Shown here: positions 47,771 through 57,747 of the stretch, piece by piece
How positions within the stretch are numbered: the first letter of the stretch is position 1
Layout: every line of letters starts with the position of its first letter
DNA from: Pseudomonadota bacterium
Lineage (GTDB): Bacteria; Pseudomonadota; Gammaproteobacteria; Burkholderiales; Burkholderiaceae_C
Reading direction: 5' to 3'
Assembly: GCA_021848345.1 (NCBI GenBank)
Contig: JAJZUV010000008.1
Coordinates: 1-64,000 of the forward strand
Length of the DNA stretch: 64,000 nucleotides
Translations under genes and position numbers: made by a program
Notes under the pieces: generated by a model
Seen by the model: the letters and a program-made list of their open reading frames with translations, nothing else
The model's database searches: none
What the model was told of the DNA's origin: nothing

Positions 47771-48208
47771 TCAGCGCACCACCAGGACCGGCAGGCGTGA
47801 ATGGGTCAGCAGCTTCTGGGTCTCGCTGCCCAGCAGCACGGCCTGCACGCCGCGGCGCCCGTGCGAGGCCATGACCACGAGGTCGCAGCCTCGGGTCTCG
47901 GCGGCGTCGAGCAGGGCCTTCCAGGGGTGGGGGTCTTCCGAGACCACGCATTCGCAAGCCAGGCCGGCGGCCTTGCAAGCGTCGACCAGGGGTTGCAGCG
48001 CGGCGTCCGCCGCGCGCAACGTGGTGGCGCGGTATTCGTCGGCGGTGATGGGTACCGCGTCGGCCAGGCCGGCGTAGGGGTAGGGGTCGGTGACGGTGGC
48101 GCCGACGATCGCCAGGTTGCCGCACTGGCGGGCGAACTCGACGGCGGGGCCGATGGCCTTGGCCGCGGTGGCCGAGCCGTCCAGGGGGACGAGGATCTTC
48201 TTGTACAT
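47771..48208 (-). CDS. Universal stress protein A family (second)
   Basis: A 145-residue paralogue of the gene downstream of it. It opens MYKKILVPLDGSATAAKAIGP and ends with VMASHGRRGVQAVLLGSETQKLLTHS, keeping the ATP-binding glycine pattern. ATG 48208 has AGGAGCC just upstream. The two genes look like a tandem duplication in one operon. A possible FNR/Anr-type site and -10 element lie upstream (48248-48292). Confidence 0.93.
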   Translation of the reverse strand: MYKKILVPLDGSATAAKAIGPAVEFARQCGNLAIVGATVTDPYPYAGLADAVPITADEYRATTLRAADAALQPLVDACKAAGLACECVVSEDPHPWKALLDAAETRGCDLVVMASHGRRGVQAVLLGSETQKLLTHSRLPVLVVR

Positions 48209-48247
48209 GGTGGCTCCTGACTCCTGCGCCCGACGGGGCGCCTGACC

Positions 48248-48292
48248 ATTATGCTGCCTGCGCCGCGAGCGTCGGGCATTGATCTGCGGCAA
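48248..48292 (-). promoter_or_regulatory. Possible FNR/Anr-type promoter for the usp pair
   Basis: On the minus strand TTGCC-GCAG-ATCAA (48279-48292) fits one perfect half and a three-of-five second half of the FNR/Anr consensus TTGAT-N4-ATCAA. CATAAT (48248-48253, five of six to TATAAT) lies 32 bp from the box centre, near class II geometry. Proteobacterial usp genes are known FNR/Anr targets. There is no good -35 hexamer, as expected for an activated promoter. The match is suggestive only. Confidence 0.4.
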
Positions 48293-48394
48293 CCTCGATT
48301 CCGCCGCAGGCATGCGAAGGCGATGGGCGCGGCGGCAGCGGCCGGGCCAGGAGCGAGCCGGCGATTGGAGCGCGCGCCTGCGTGCGCGGGGCTC

Positions 48395-49282
48395 TCAGGG
48401 TTTGGCGCCGCGCGCCACCGGGCGCCGCGGGTCGGAGCACCACTGGCTCCAGGAACCCGGGTACAGGCGCGCGCCGTCGAGGCCGGCGAGTTCCAGCGCC
48501 AGCAGGTTGTGGCAGGCCGTGACCCCCGAGCCGCATTGGCTGACCACCTCGCGCGGGTCGCGGCCCGCGAGCACGCGCGCCCATTGTTCGCGCAGTTGCG
48601 TGCCGGGCAGGAAGCGCCCGTCCGAGGCCAGGTTGTCGCGGAAAAAACGGCACACCGCCCCCGGGATATGGCCGCCCACCGGGTCCAGGGTCTCGCCTTC
48701 GCCGGCATAGCGCTCGGGCGAACGCGCATCGACCACGAGCCATGCCGAGGGCCGCGAGGGCGCAGCCTGCACCTGGGCCAGCAGTGCGTCCACGTCGACG
48801 CTGGGCATGCCGGGCTGCGCGGCCGGCGCGAAGTCGCCGGGCGCGCGCTCGGCGGCGGCTCCGGTCTCGGCCGCGCCGCCAGCGTCCAGCCAGCCCTGCC
48901 AGCCGCCGTCGAGCACGGCCACCGGCGCGTGCCCCAGCCAGCGCAGCAGCCACCACAACCGTGCCGCGTAGGGAGAGAAGTTGCGGTCGTAGGCCACCAC
49001 CGGCTGGCCGCGCCGCAGGCCGAGCTCCGCCAGACGCGAAGCCAGGCGCTCGCGCTCCGGCAGCGGGTGGCGCCCGGTGCCCGGACCGACGGGGCCGGAG
49101 AGTTCCCGGTCGAGGTGCATGTGCACCGCGCCCGGCACATGGCCCAGTGCGTAGGCGTGCGCTCCCGCGTCGGGCGCGGCCAGGTCGTGGCTGCAGTCGA
49201 CCACGAAGGCCTCGGGCAGGCGCTGGCGCAGTTGCTCGGCGCTGATCAGCGGGCAGGGAAAGGCGGAACTGGAGGCGGTCAT
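48395..49282 (-). CDS. Thiosulfate/3-mercaptopyruvate sulfurtransferase (two-domain rhodanese)
   Basis: A 295-residue tandem rhodanese. The inactive first domain has FVVDCSHDLAAPDAG and GAVHMHLDRELSG. The second carries the catalytic Cys250 in CGSGVTA, the loop form typical of mercaptopyruvate sulfurtransferases. WLLRWLGHAPVAVLDGGWQGW links the domains. It moves sulfur from mercaptopyruvate or thiosulfate to acceptors. It starts at ATG 49282 and is 34 bp downstream of the Rieske gene on the same strand. Confidence 0.92.
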   Translation of the reverse strand: MTASSSAFPCPLISAEQLRQRLPEAFVVDCSHDLAAPDAGAHAYALGHVPGAVHMHLDRELSGPVGPGTGRHPLPERERLASRLAELGLRRGQPVVAYDRNFSPYAARLWWLLRWLGHAPVAVLDGGWQGWLDAGGAAETGAAAERAPGDFAPAAQPGMPSVDVDALLAQVQAAPSRPSAWLVVDARSPERYAGEGETLDPVGGHIPGAVCRFFRDNLASDGRFLPGTQLREQWARVLAGRDPREVVSQCGSGVTACHNLLALELAGLDGARLYPGSWSQWCSDPRRPVARGAKP

Positions 49283-49316
49283 GGCGGTGGCTTGGGGATA
49301 GGCCGGAGCCGGGGGC

Positions 49317-50447
49317 TCAGACCGCGGGCTCCGACTCGGGCAGGCCCATGCGCGTGCGCCACCATTGGTGGAAGTGGCGCATGCCGTCCTCCATCGGCGA
49401 CTGGTAGGGGCCGAACTCGTCGTCGCCCCGTTGCAGCAGCGCGAGTCGTCCGGCATCCATGCGCAGCGCGATTTCGTCGTCCTCGACGCAGGTCTCCATG
49501 TACGCGGCGCGCTCGGCCTCGATGAATTCGCGCTCGAAGGCGGCGATTTCCTCGGGGTAGTAGAACTCCACCACGTTGAGGGTGCGCTGCGGGCCCTGCG
49601 GGTACAGCGCCGAGACCACCAGCACGTGCGGGTACCACTCGACCATCAGGTTCGGATACAGCGTGAGCCAGATCGCGCCATGTTCGGGAGGGACTCCCTG
49701 GCGGAACTTGAGCAGTTCGTCGTGCCAGCGCGCGTACACCTTGCTGCCGGCGCGCTTGAGGGCGTTGTTCACGCCGACGGTCTGCACGCTGTAGTGGGTG
49801 CCGAACTGCCAGCGCAGGTCGTCGCAGCTGACGAACTGGCCCAGGCCCGGGTGGAAGGGCACGACGTGGTAGTCCTCGAGGTACACCTCGATGAAGGTCT
49901 TCCAGTTGTACTCGCACTGGTGGTGCTCGACGTGGTCGAGCACGTAGCCGCTGAAATCGAGTTGCGGCGCGTTGACCATGCCGGCCAGCGCCTGGGTCAC
50001 GTCGAAGCCATTGCGCTCGAACAGCAGCCCGTTCCACGATTGCGGCGCCTCGAAGCGCTGCAGATGCAGGCAGGGGTCGTGGTCGAAGTGCGGGGCGCCG
50101 ATCAGGCGGCCCTGCAGGTCGTAGGTCCAGCGGTGCAGCGGGCAGACGATGTTGCGTCCGGTCTTGCCGCGGCCCCGCAGCATCACGGCCTGGCGGTGGC
50201 GGCACACGTTGGAGACGAGTTCGACCCCGGAGGCCGAGCGCACCAGTGCCCGACCTTCGCCTTCCTGGGGCAGCGCGTAGTAGTCGCCCACCTCGGGCAT
50301 GGACAGTTCGTGCCCGAGGTAGCGGGGGCCGGCATCGAAGATGAGCCGCTTCTCCATGGCATACAGATCGGGGTCGAAGTAAGACGCCACGGAAAGTTGG
50401 GTCTTGCTCGGGGCCAGATGTACGCTGGGCAGGCTCAAATCCGACAT
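49317..50447 (-). CDS. Rieske-type aromatic ring-hydroxylating oxygenase, alpha-subunit-like
   Basis: A 376-residue protein. Rieske [2Fe-2S] ligands are Cys82/His84 (CRHR) and Cys102/His105 (CPLH). The mononuclear iron site is His194 and His199 in EVYLEDYHVVPFH. Length and layout match alpha subunits of ring-hydroxylating oxygenases. No beta subunit, ferredoxin or reductase gene is adjacent. The substrate is unknown. It is divergent from xseB, and a neighbouring sulfurtransferase is not a usual partner. Confidence 0.87.
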   Translation of the reverse strand: MSDLSLPSVHLAPSKTQLSVASYFDPDLYAMEKRLIFDAGPRYLGHELSMPEVGDYYALPQEGEGRALVRSASGVELVSNVCRHRQAVMLRGRGKTGRNIVCPLHRWTYDLQGRLIGAPHFDHDPCLHLQRFEAPQSWNGLLFERNGFDVTQALAGMVNAPQLDFSGYVLDHVEHHQCEYNWKTFIEVYLEDYHVVPFHPGLGQFVSCDDLRWQFGTHYSVQTVGVNNALKRAGSKVYARWHDELLKFRQGVPPEHGAIWLTLYPNLMVEWYPHVLVVSALYPQGPQRTLNVVEFYYPEEIAAFEREFIEAERAAYMETCVEDDEIALRMDAGRLALLQRGDDEFGPYQSPMEDGMRHFHQWWRTRMGLPESEPAV

Positions 50448-50635
50448 GATGGGCTCGAAATCTCCTGGAAAATCAAACGGCTAAGGGAGGGGCGATTGTA
50501 GACCGCGCCGGCCGAGCGGGGGCGGGGGCCGACCCTGGAAATGGCATGGGGATAAAATGGAGCCTTTTCCCCAGCTGCCGTCCGCCGTGCCGCGGACCGT
50601 CGGCGGGGACGCACCGGCCCGCCGGAATTCCCTCG

Positions 50636-50884
50636 ATGAACGCCACCACGCGCAAGCAGCAGCCGGCCAGCTACGAACAGGCCTGCTCCGAGCTCGAACA
50701 GCTCGTGCAGCAGCTGGAATCCGGGCAGATGAGCCTGGACGACACCCTCAAGGCGTACGCGCGCGGCTCGCAGTTGCTGCGCTACTGCCGCGATCAGTTG
50801 CAGGCGGTGGAGCAGCAGGTGCAGATTCTCGACGGCGCCGAACTCAAGCCCTTTGCCGATGAGCGCGCACGCGACGACGACTGA
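50636..50884 (+). CDS. xseB: Exodeoxyribonuclease VII small subunit
   Basis: An 82-residue protein with ASYEQACSELEQLVQQLESGQMSLDDTLKAYARG, the family signature. It is the small partner of XseA in the nuclease that degrades single-stranded DNA to oligonucleotides. xseA is not in the window. ATG 50636 was chosen because the conserved part starts 12 residues later. It overlaps ispA by 26 bases, so it is translationally linked to it. Confidence 0.95.
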   Translation: MNATTRKQQPASYEQACSELEQLVQQLESGQMSLDDTLKAYARGSQLLRYCRDQLQAVEQQVQILDGAELKPFADERARDDD

Positions 50885-51824
50885 GCCCGCCGCCCACCTG
50901 GCGCAGGACGCGGGGGCGGATTTCGAGGCGTGGGCGGCGCGGCGTGCGCAGCGCGCGCGCGAGCTGGTCGAGCGCTACACGGGGGCCTGGCTCACGCCGG
51001 GCTCGCCGCTGGGGGAGGCCATGCATTACGCGGCCGCGCTGGGCGGCAAGCGCATGCGTCCGCTGCTGGTGTGGGCCACCGGCGAATGCCTGGGCGCCGA
51101 CGAGGCCGCGCTGGACGCCGCCGCCTGCGCCACCGAGCTGGTGCACGCCTACTCCCTGGTCCACGACGATCTGCCCTGCATGGACAACGACGTGCTGCGC
51201 CGCGGCCAGCCCACGGTGCACGTGCGCTTCGGAGAGGCCATGGCGATGCTGGCGGGCGATGCACTGCAGACCCGCGCCTTCGAGGTGCTGACCTCCGATC
51301 CGGCCTTGCCGCCGGCGCTGCAGGCGCGCCTGTGCGGCCTGCTGGCGGCGGCGGCCGGCGCGGCCGGCATGGCGGGCGGCCAGGCGCTGGACCTTGGCGC
51401 GACCGGCCGGCGGCTCGATCTGCAGGCCCTGCGCGACATGCACGCGCTCAAGACCGGCGCGCTGCTGCGCGCCAGTGTGATGATGGGCCTGGCTTGTGCC
51501 GCCGAGCGCGAGCCGGGGCTGGCGGCCGACTGCGAGGGGGCGCTGCGCCGCTACGCGGACGCCGTCGGCCTGGCCTTCCAGGTGGTGGACGACGTGCTCG
51601 ACGCCAGCATGGATTCGGCCACGCTGGGCAAGACCGCCGGCAAGGACGCCGAGCAGGGCAAGGCCACCTTCGTCGGCCTGCTCGGCGTGGAGCCGGCACG
51701 AGACCATGCGCGGCGTCTGCTGGAGCAGGCGCTGCAGGCGCTGCGCGAGCTGCCGCAGCCGGCGAGGGCGCGCTCGGCGCGCCTGGCCGAGCTGGCGCAG
51801 CGCGTCGTGGCCAGGAGCCATTGA
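50859..51824 (+). CDS. ispA: Farnesyl diphosphate synthase (polyprenyl synthetase)
   Basis: A 321-residue trans-prenyltransferase. It has [13 protein letters not shown], the first aspartate-rich motif DDLPCMDND and the second DDVLD, plus [10 protein letters not shown]. The FARM in the beta-proteobacterial IspA arrangement joins IPP with DMAPP and GPP to make FPP. ATG 50859 is used; a TTG two codons upstream is less likely. The stop overlaps the dxs start (TGATG at 51822-51826). Confidence 0.95.
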   Translation: MSAHATTTEPAAHLAQDAGADFEAWAARRAQRARELVERYTGAWLTPGSPLGEAMHYAAALGGKRMRPLLVWATGECLGADEAALDAAACATELVHAYSLVHDDLPCMDNDVLRRGQPTVHVRFGEAMAMLAGDALQTRAFEVLTSDPALPPALQARLCGLLAAAAGAAGMAGGQALDLGATGRRLDLQALRDMHALKTGALLRASVMMGLACAAEREPGLAADCEGALRRYADAVGLAFQVVDDVLDASMDSATLGKTAGKDAEQGKATFVGLLGVEPARDHARRLLEQALQALRELPQPARARSARLAELAQRVVARSH

Positions 51825-53737
51825 TGAACCTTCTGGACGGCATCGACGACCCGCGCGAACTGCGTCGGCTCTCGCCGGAGCAGCTTCCCGCGCTGGCGCG
51901 CGAATTGCGGCAGTTCCTGCTGGAAACCGTCGCGCGCACGGGCGGGCACCTGTCGTCCAACCTGGGCACGGTGGAACTCACGCTGGCGCTGCACTACGTG
52001 TTCGACACCCCGCACGACCGCCTGGTGTGGGACGTCGGCCACCAGACCTACGCCCACAAGATCCTCACCGGCCGGCGCGAGCGCATGGGTACGCTGCGCC
52101 AATGGGGGGGTATCTCCGGGTTCCCGCGGCGCGACGAGTCGCCCTACGACACCTTCGGCACCGCGCATTCGTCCACCTCGATCTCGGCGGCGCTGGGCCA
52201 GGCCCTGGCGGCGCGAGCCAAGGGCGAACCGCGCAAGGTGGTGGCGGTGATCGGCGACGGCGCGATGACCGGCGGCATGGCCTTCGAGGCGTTGAACAAC
52301 GCGGGGGTGCACCCCGAGGCCGACCTGCTGATCGTGCTGAACGACAACGACATGTCGATCTCGGCGCCGGTGGGGGCGCTCAACCGCTACCTGGCGCGCC
52401 TGCTGTCCGGGCGCTTCTACGCCAGCGCGCGCGACGCCGCCAGGCAGGTGCTCAAGGCGGCGCCGCCGCCGCTGCTGGCGCTGGCTCGGCGCCTGGAGGA
52501 GCAGGCCAAGGGCCTGGTCGCACCTGGCACGCTGTTCGAGGAATTCGGCGTCGAGTATTTCGGCCCCATCGACGGTCACGACCTGCACGCGCTGGTGCCC
52601 ACGCTGCAGAATCTGCGCGAGCGCAGCGGCCCGCGGCTGCTGCACGTGGTCACGCGCAAGGGCTACGGCTACAAGCTGGCCGAGGCCGATCCCATCACCT
52701 ATCACGGGCCCGGGCGCTTCGATCCCGCGGTGGGCATCAAGCCGCCGGCGGTGGCTCCGCGACCGACCTTCGCGCAGGTGTTCGGCAACTGGCTGTGCGA
52801 CATGGCGCAGGCCGATTCGCGCCTGCTGGCCGTCACGCCGGCCATGTGCGAAGGCTCCGGCATGGTGGAGTACGCGGCGCGCTTCCCGCAGCGCTATTTC
52901 GACGTGGGCATCGCCGAGCAGCACGCGGTGACCTTCGCCGCGGGCCTGGCCTGCGAGGGCATGCGCCCGGTGGTGGCCATCTATTCGACCTTCCTGCAGC
53001 GCGCCTACGACCAGGTGATCCACGACGTGGCGCTGCAGAAGCTGCCGGTGGTGTTCGCGATCGACCGCGCGGGCATCGTGGGCGCCGACGGCGCCACCCA
53101 CACCGGCGCCTACGACATCGCCGCGTTGCGCTGCCTGCCCGGCATGGTGCTGATGGCCCCCAGCGACGAGCTGGAGTGCCGGCGCATGCTCAGTACCGCG
53201 TTCGCGCTCGACGGCCCCAGCGCGGTGCGCTATCCGCGCGGTGCCGGCATCGGCGCAGCGGTGGACCGCGCCGACCTGTCCACGCTGCCCGTCGGGCGCG
53301 CGCTGCTGCGTCGCCAGGGCCGTGCGCCGGCCGGGCGCAGGCTGGCGCTGCTGGCCTTCGGTCCGGTGCTGCACGCGGCGCTCAAGGCGGCCGAGGAACT
53401 GGACGCCACGGTGGTGGACATGCGGTTCATCAAGCCGCTGGACCAGGACATGCTGCAGCGCATCGCCGCCGCCCACGACGCCATCGTGACCGTGGAGGAG
53501 GGGGCCGTGCGTGGCGGGGCGGGCTCGGCCTGCCTGGAAGAGCTGCAGCAGATGGGCTGGACCCTGCCTGTGCTCAACCTGGGACTGCCCGACATCTGGC
53601 TGGAACATGGCGATCCGGCCCAGGTGACGATCTCCGCCGGCCTGGATGCCGCCGGGCTGCTGCGCAGCATCCGCGAGCGTTTCGCGTTCCTGCCGGGCCC
53701 GACGGATGCGCAACGCCGCGAGGCGGCGAATTCGTGA
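51824..53737 (+). CDS. dxs: 1-deoxy-D-xylulose-5-phosphate synthase
   Basis: A 637-residue thiamine-diphosphate enzyme that makes the first committed intermediate of the MEP isoprenoid route. The conserved [19 protein letters not shown], the TPP/Mg site [28 protein letters not shown], and [17 protein letters not shown] are all visible. It is fused in context to ispA by a one-base overlap, so early and later isoprenoid steps are co-expressed. Confidence 0.98.
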   Translation: MNLLDGIDDPRELRRLSPEQLPALARELRQFLLETVARTGGHLSSNLGTVELTLALHYVFDTPHDRLVWDVGHQTYAHKILTGRRERMGTLRQWGGISGFPRRDESPYDTFGTAHSSTSISAALGQALAARAKGEPRKVVAVIGDGAMTGGMAFEALNNAGVHPEADLLIVLNDNDMSISAPVGALNRYLARLLSGRFYASARDAARQVLKAAPPPLLALARRLEEQAKGLVAPGTLFEEFGVEYFGPIDGHDLHALVPTLQNLRERSGPRLLHVVTRKGYGYKLAEADPITYHGPGRFDPAVGIKPPAVAPRPTFAQVFGNWLCDMAQADSRLLAVTPAMCEGSGMVEYAARFPQRYFDVGIAEQHAVTFAAGLACEGMRPVVAIYSTFLQRAYDQVIHDVALQKLPVVFAIDRAGIVGADGATHTGAYDIAALRCLPGMVLMAPSDELECRRMLSTAFALDGPSAVRYPRGAGIGAAVDRADLSTLPVGRALLRRQGRAPAGRRLALLAFGPVLHAALKAAEELDATVVDMRFIKPLDQDMLQRIAAAHDAIVTVEEGAVRGGAGSACLEELQQMGWTLPVLNLGLPDIWLEHGDPAQVTISAGLDAAGLLRSIRERFAFLPGPTDAQRREAANS

Positions 53738-53874
53738 GGCGCCTCGCGCCGCGGTCCGCGTCGTGCAGCTTCGGCGCGGGGCCGCGATAATCCCGAGTAT
53801 TCCCACGGGTCATTGGGGCCGACCGAGGCCTCGATGAGCCACGACTTAGGCCGGCTGCGCGTGCCGGCTCGATC

Positions 53875-54663
53875 ATGAATCAACCCTACGAACCCATCCC
53901 CGACGTCCAGAGTTCCTTCGACCACCGCCGGCTGGCCATCCAGCGCGTGGGCATCAAGGATCTGCGCTATCCGGTGGCACTTCGCACCGCGGACGGCGGC
54001 GTGCAGCATTCCGTGGCGTGGGTGGACGCCGACGTGGCGCTGCCGGCCGAGCGCAAGGGTACCCACATGTCGCGCTTCGTGGAACTTCTCGAAGCCGGTG
54101 CCGACACGCCGCTGGAACACGCCAGTCTGGGGGAGATGGCGCGCGCCATGGTGCAGCGCCTGGATGCGGACGCCGGGCGTCTGGCCTTCCGCTTCGTGCT
54201 GTTCGTGCGCAAGCTGGCCCCGGTCAGCCGCGTGGCCAGCCGCATGGACTACGAGGCCCAGTGGATCGTGCGCATCGATGGCGGCGAGACCCGCATCACC
54301 GCCGTGGTGCAGGTGCCGGTCAAGGCGCTGTGCCCGTGCTCCAAGGAGATCTCCGAGTACGGTGCGCACAACCAGCGCTCGCACATCACCATTCGCGCCG
54401 AACTGCGCGAGGCGATGGCGCTGGAGGAGTTGATCCGCATCGCCGAGGAGGAGGCTTCCTGCGAGATCTGGGGCCTGCTCAAGCGTCCGGACGAGAAGTA
54501 CGTGACCGAGCGCGCCTACGACAACCCGAAGTTCGTCGAGGATCTGGTGCGCGACGTGGCCGCGCGCGTGGGGGCGGAGCCGCGCATCGCCTCGTTCGTG
54601 GTGGAGGCGGAGAACTTCGAGTCCATCCACAACCACTCGGCTTACGCGCGCATCGAAGGCTGA
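53875..54663 (+). CDS. folE2: GTP cyclohydrolase, FolE2 type
   Basis: A 262-residue member of the FolE2 (COG1469) family that makes dihydroneopterin triphosphate from GTP without being strictly zinc-dependent. The key segment is CPCSKEISEYGAHNQRSH (Cys153), with GTHMSRFVELLE earlier and ENFESIHNHSAYA near the end. FolE2 is the metal-flexible, often zinc-limitation alternative to FolE. I did not see a clear Zur site in the 137 bp gap after dxs. Confidence 0.95.
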   Translation: MNQPYEPIPDVQSSFDHRRLAIQRVGIKDLRYPVALRTADGGVQHSVAWVDADVALPAERKGTHMSRFVELLEAGADTPLEHASLGEMARAMVQRLDADAGRLAFRFVLFVRKLAPVSRVASRMDYEAQWIVRIDGGETRITAVVQVPVKALCPCSKEISEYGAHNQRSHITIRAELREAMALEELIRIAEEEASCEIWGLLKRPDEKYVTERAYDNPKFVEDLVRDVAARVGAEPRIASFVVEAENFESIHNHSAYARIEG

Positions 54664-54669
54664 GGCAGA

Positions 54670-54686
54670 CGGGGCCCCCGGCCCCG
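54670..54686. terminator. Hairpin between folE2 and the YqeY gene
   Basis: A 7 bp perfect stem (CGGGGCC/GGCCCCG) with a CCC loop sits 6 bases after the folE2 stop codon and 5 bases from the end of the convergent YqeY-like gene. It would serve as a bidirectional terminator by position. It has no T-run, only TTT nearby. Confidence 0.45.
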
Positions 54687-54691
54687 CGGTT

Positions 54692-55144
54692 TCACTGGCC
54701 CGACAGCAGCGCCTTCGCGCGGGCCGAGACCTGGCCCATGTCGGCGCGGCCGGCCAGGCGGGTCTTCAGCGCGGGCATGAGCTTGCCCAGGTCCTGCGGC
54801 GCGCCCAGGCCGAGTTCGGCGATGGCGCCGCGGATTTCCGCGTCCAGTTCCTCGCCGCCCAGGCGGGCCGGCATGTAGGGCTCGAGCACGGCGATTTCCG
54901 CCGTCTCCGCGGCCGCCAGGTCGGCGCGGCCGCCGGCCTCGAACTGGGTGATGGCGTCGCGGCGCTGCTTGATCATGCGTTCGATCACCGCCAGCACGGC
55001 GGCGTCGTCGAGCTCGATGCGTTCATCCACCTCGCGCTGCTTGACGGCGGCCAGCAGCATGCGGATGGTGCCCAGGCGCGCGCTGTCCTTGGCACGCATG
55101 GCCGCCTTCATGTCGTCCTGGATGCGGGTCTTGAGCTGGGACAT
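54692..55144 (-). CDS. GatB/YqeY domain protein
   Basis: A 150-residue helical protein: LKTRIQDDMKAAMRAKDSARLGTIRMLLAAVKQREVDERIELDDAAVL and EPYMPARLGGEELDAEI. It matches the YqeY family, which resembles the tail domain of amidotransferase GatB and may bind tRNA. It commonly follows rpsU, as it does here. ATG 55144 is preferred over an upstream start at 55156. Confidence 0.93.
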   Translation of the reverse strand: MSQLKTRIQDDMKAAMRAKDSARLGTIRMLLAAVKQREVDERIELDDAAVLAVIERMIKQRRDAITQFEAGGRADLAAAETAEIAVLEPYMPARLGGEELDAEIRGAIAELGLGAPQDLGKLMPALKTRLAGRADMGQVSARAKALLSGQ

Positions 55145-55251
55145 GGGATCCACCAATGGAAACCGGCGCTGCCTCGCGGCGCGCCGGTCGTGTCGCGTCG
55201 TGCGTCGGCGGGGGCATCCGAGCGATGCCGGCCCCGCCGCGAGAACCTGGC

Positions 55252-55464
55252 TCAGTACAGGCGCTTGGGCAGCATGTGGCTGCGGATGCGCTTGTAGTGG
55301 CGCTTCACCGCGGCCGCCTTCTTGCGCTTGCGCTCGGCAGTGGGCTTTTCGTAGAACTGGCGCGCGCGCAGGTCGGTCAGCAGACCGAGCTTCTCGATCG
55401 TGCGCTTGAAACGGCGCAGCGCGACGTCGAAGGGTTCGTTCTCTTTAACGCGAATCGTTGTCAT
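55252..55464 (-). CDS. rpsU: 30S ribosomal protein S21
   Basis: A 70-residue basic protein, normal for the family: [44 protein letters not shown], and a C-terminal [12 protein letters not shown]. It assists mRNA binding in initiation. It is the head of a minus-strand unit with the YqeY gene, divergent from tsaD, in the usual arrangement. Confidence 0.97.
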   Translation of the reverse strand: MTTIRVKENEPFDVALRRFKRTIEKLGLLTDLRARQFYEKPTAERKRKKAAAVKRHYKRIRSHMLPKRLY

Positions 55465-55672
55465 TGCAGACGGGTACCTTTGTTCGGGAATTGCGCCCTG
55501 CGACACCCGGAGCCGATGGGGCCCGAGCCGCTTGGGACTTTGACGTCGCCGGGCGCCCCGGCCATCGGTGTCGGGCCCGAATCGTGGGTGCAATGCGACG
55601 AAAAAACCTTTAAAGTATACCCCATCCGCCGCACCGTGCCCAGGTGGGGGACACATTTTTCCCGAAATCACC
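55465..55672. promoter_or_regulatory. Divergent promoter region of rpsU and tsaD
   Basis: An A/T-rich patch at 55600-55620 stands out. On the minus strand TATACT (55614-55619) is a good -10 for rpsU, giving a leader of about 140 bases, but no clear -35 hexamer pairs with it. On the plus strand TAAAGT and TATAC overlap the same patch for tsaD. No open frame is likely in this 208 bp stretch. Confidence 0.4.
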
Positions 55673-56749
55673 TTGTCCGACGCCGCTCCCCCTGGCGCCG
55701 CAGCGTCGCGCGTGCGCGTGCTCGGCATCGAAACCTCCTGCGACGAAACCGGCATCGCCGTCTACGACAGCCGCGACGGGCTGCTCGGCCAGGCCCTGCA
55801 TTCCCAGATCGCGCTGCACCGGGACTATGGCGGCGTGGTGCCCGAGCTGGCCTCGCGCGACCACATCGCGCGCGTGCTGCCGCTGGTGGACGAGGTGCTG
55901 GGGCAGGCCGGCCTGGACCTGCGCGATCTCGACGCCATCGCCTATACCCGCGGTCCCGGCCTGGCCGGCGCGCTGCTGGTGGGGGCGGGCGTGGCGGCCG
56001 CGCTGGCCATGGCGACCGAGCTGCCGCTGCTGGGGGTGCACCACCTGGAAGGGCACCTGCTGTCGCCGCTGCTGGCGCAGCCGGATCTGGACTTCCCCTT
56101 CGTCGCGTTGCTCGTCTCGGGCGGTCACACCATGCTGCTGCAGGCCACGTCGCTGGGCTGCTACGAGCTGCTGGGCGAGACCGTCGACGACGCCGCCGGC
56201 GAGGCCTTCGACAAATCGGCCAAGCTGCTCGGCCTGGGCTACCCGGGCGGACCCGAGCTGGCGCGCCTGGCCGCCGGAGGGCGCGCCGAGGCCTTCGATC
56301 TGCCGCGCCCGAAGCTGCATTCGGAGGATCTGGACTTTTCCTTCGCGGGGCTGAAGACCGCGGTGCTGACCCGCGTGCGCCAGCTGAGCCAGGCGGACCA
56401 GGCAATCCCCGCGCAGGCCCGCGCCGACCTGGCGGCGGCCACGCAGGAGGCGATCACCGACGTGCTGGCGGCCAAGGCGGCCGCCGCGCTGCGCCGCAGC
56501 GGGCTGCGCACCCTGGTGGTGGCCGGCGGCGTGGGGGCGAACCTGCGCCTGCGCGAGAAACTGGATGCCGCCTGCGCCGCGCTCGGCGCGCAGGTTCACT
56601 ACCCGCCGCTGCAGTGGTGCACCGACAACGGGCCGATGATCGCCTACGCCGCCTGCCGGCGCCTGCAGGCCGGGCTGGCCCGGGGCAGTCGCGACTACGC
56701 CTTCGACATCCAGCCGCGCTGGGACCTGGCGGATCTGCGGGCCTGCTAG
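55673..56749 (+). CDS. tsaD: tRNA N6-adenosine threonylcarbamoyltransferase
   Basis: A 358-residue protein that, with TsaB/E, makes t6A37 on ANN-decoding tRNAs. It has [17 protein letters not shown], the metal-binding [33 protein letters not shown], and [11 protein letters not shown]. The start is uncertain. TTG 55673 gives a 13-residue lead into VLGIETSC; the in-frame GTG codons at 55708 and 55714 are alternatives that give a more usual length. It overlaps the convergent phosphoesterase gene by 4 bases. Confidence 0.93.
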   Translation: MSDAAPPGAAASRVRVLGIETSCDETGIAVYDSRDGLLGQALHSQIALHRDYGGVVPELASRDHIARVLPLVDEVLGQAGLDLRDLDAIAYTRGPGLAGALLVGAGVAAALAMATELPLLGVHHLEGHLLSPLLAQPDLDFPFVALLVSGGHTMLLQATSLGCYELLGETVDDAAGEAFDKSAKLLGLGYPGGPELARLAAGGRAEAFDLPRPKLHSEDLDFSFAGLKTAVLTRVRQLSQADQAIPAQARADLAAATQEAITDVLAAKAAAALRRSGLRTLVVAGGVGANLRLREKLDAACAALGAQVHYPPLQWCTDNGPMIAYAACRRLQAGLARGSRDYAFDIQPRWDLADLRAC

Positions 56750-57513
56750 ACCTCCCACACCCCCAGGGGCTGGAAGTCCTCCGATTCGCCCTTGCTCGCG
56801 TGCCCGCGGGAATTGCACACCACCCGCGAGTCGTCCACGCGGTAGTCGTGCCGGCAGTGCAGGTGGCCGTGCAGCCACAGGTCGCTGCGCCCGATCATGT
56901 CGTCGTAGGCGTTGCAGAAACTGGCGGTGGCGCCGTTCACCGGGTAGCGAGGATCGGTGCTGCGCAGGCTGGGCGCGAAATGGGTGACCACCACGGTCGC
57001 GTCCCAGCGCCCCGGCGCGCTGCGCGGCAGCTGAAGCTGCTCGCGCAACCAGTCGCGGCTGCGCAGGCCTTCCTCGCGCACCGCGTGGGCGTCCATGGGT
57101 TTGCCGTGGCGCACCGAACGCTGCACCTGTTCGATGAAGTAGCGTGCCGCGCGCATGCACTGCTCGCGCCGGGACTGGCCGAACAGGTCGAAGTCGTTCC
57201 ACAGGGTGGTGCCGACGAAGCGCACCTTGCGCTCGCCGGCTTGCAGCACCAGCGTGTCGCGCTCGAGCATGTGGATGCCGGCGCGGTCGCAGCGCAGGCG
57301 CAGCGCGGCGGTGGCGGCGTCGAAGTCGCGCTCGTCGTACTCGTGGTTGCCCGCCACGAACAGCACGGGAACCGGCCAGTCGCGAAAGCGCTCCAGGCCC
57401 TCGTGGCCGGCGTCGATGTCGCCGGCCAGCACGAGCAGATCGGCGTCGGGGGCGGGTTGGGGGTCGAAGGTCTCGGCTTCGAGGTGCAGGTCGGAAAGCA
57501 GTTGAAGGCGCAT
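56746..57513 (-). CDS. Calcineurin-like metallophosphoesterase
   Basis: A 255-residue protein with the full dimetal motif set: [37 protein letters not shown] and the closing [12 protein letters not shown]. Such small cytosolic phosphoesterases act on varied phosphomonoesters, nucleotides or cyclic nucleotides. No substrate can be assigned. It overlaps the tsaD stop region by 4 bases at its end. Confidence 0.87.
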   Translation of the reverse strand: MRLQLLSDLHLEAETFDPQPAPDADLLVLAGDIDAGHEGLERFRDWPVPVLFVAGNHEYDERDFDAATAALRLRCDRAGIHMLERDTLVLQAGERKVRFVGTTLWNDFDLFGQSRREQCMRAARYFIEQVQRSVRHGKPMDAHAVREEGLRSRDWLREQLQLPRSAPGRWDATVVVTHFAPSLRSTDPRYPVNGATASFCNAYDDMIGRSDLWLHGHLHCRHDYRVDDSRVVCNSRGHASKGESEDFQPLGVWEV

Positions 57514-57747
57514 GTGCGGCGTGGGGCGTCCCGGCGCGAAGCGCGGGGCGAGCGGACTGGGCGGCGAGGAGGTGTCGGTGCGGGTTTGCGGCGGGCAAGG
57601 CGCAGTTTCGGGCTTTGATTGAGCGCGCGCAAGGCCTGCGGGGGGTCCAGGCTGGGGCTTGGTCTACAAATGCGCTAAACTGTGCTTTTTTTCACGGCGT
57701 GGAATGGTTTCTTCCGCGTTCGCGAGTTCTTCTCAGGAAACTGCCCC

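Noticed and set aside
57600-57747. A full sigma-70 promoter for rpsO
   Set aside because: TAAACT at 57676 is a fair -10, but no hexamer at 16-18 bp upstream resembles a -35.
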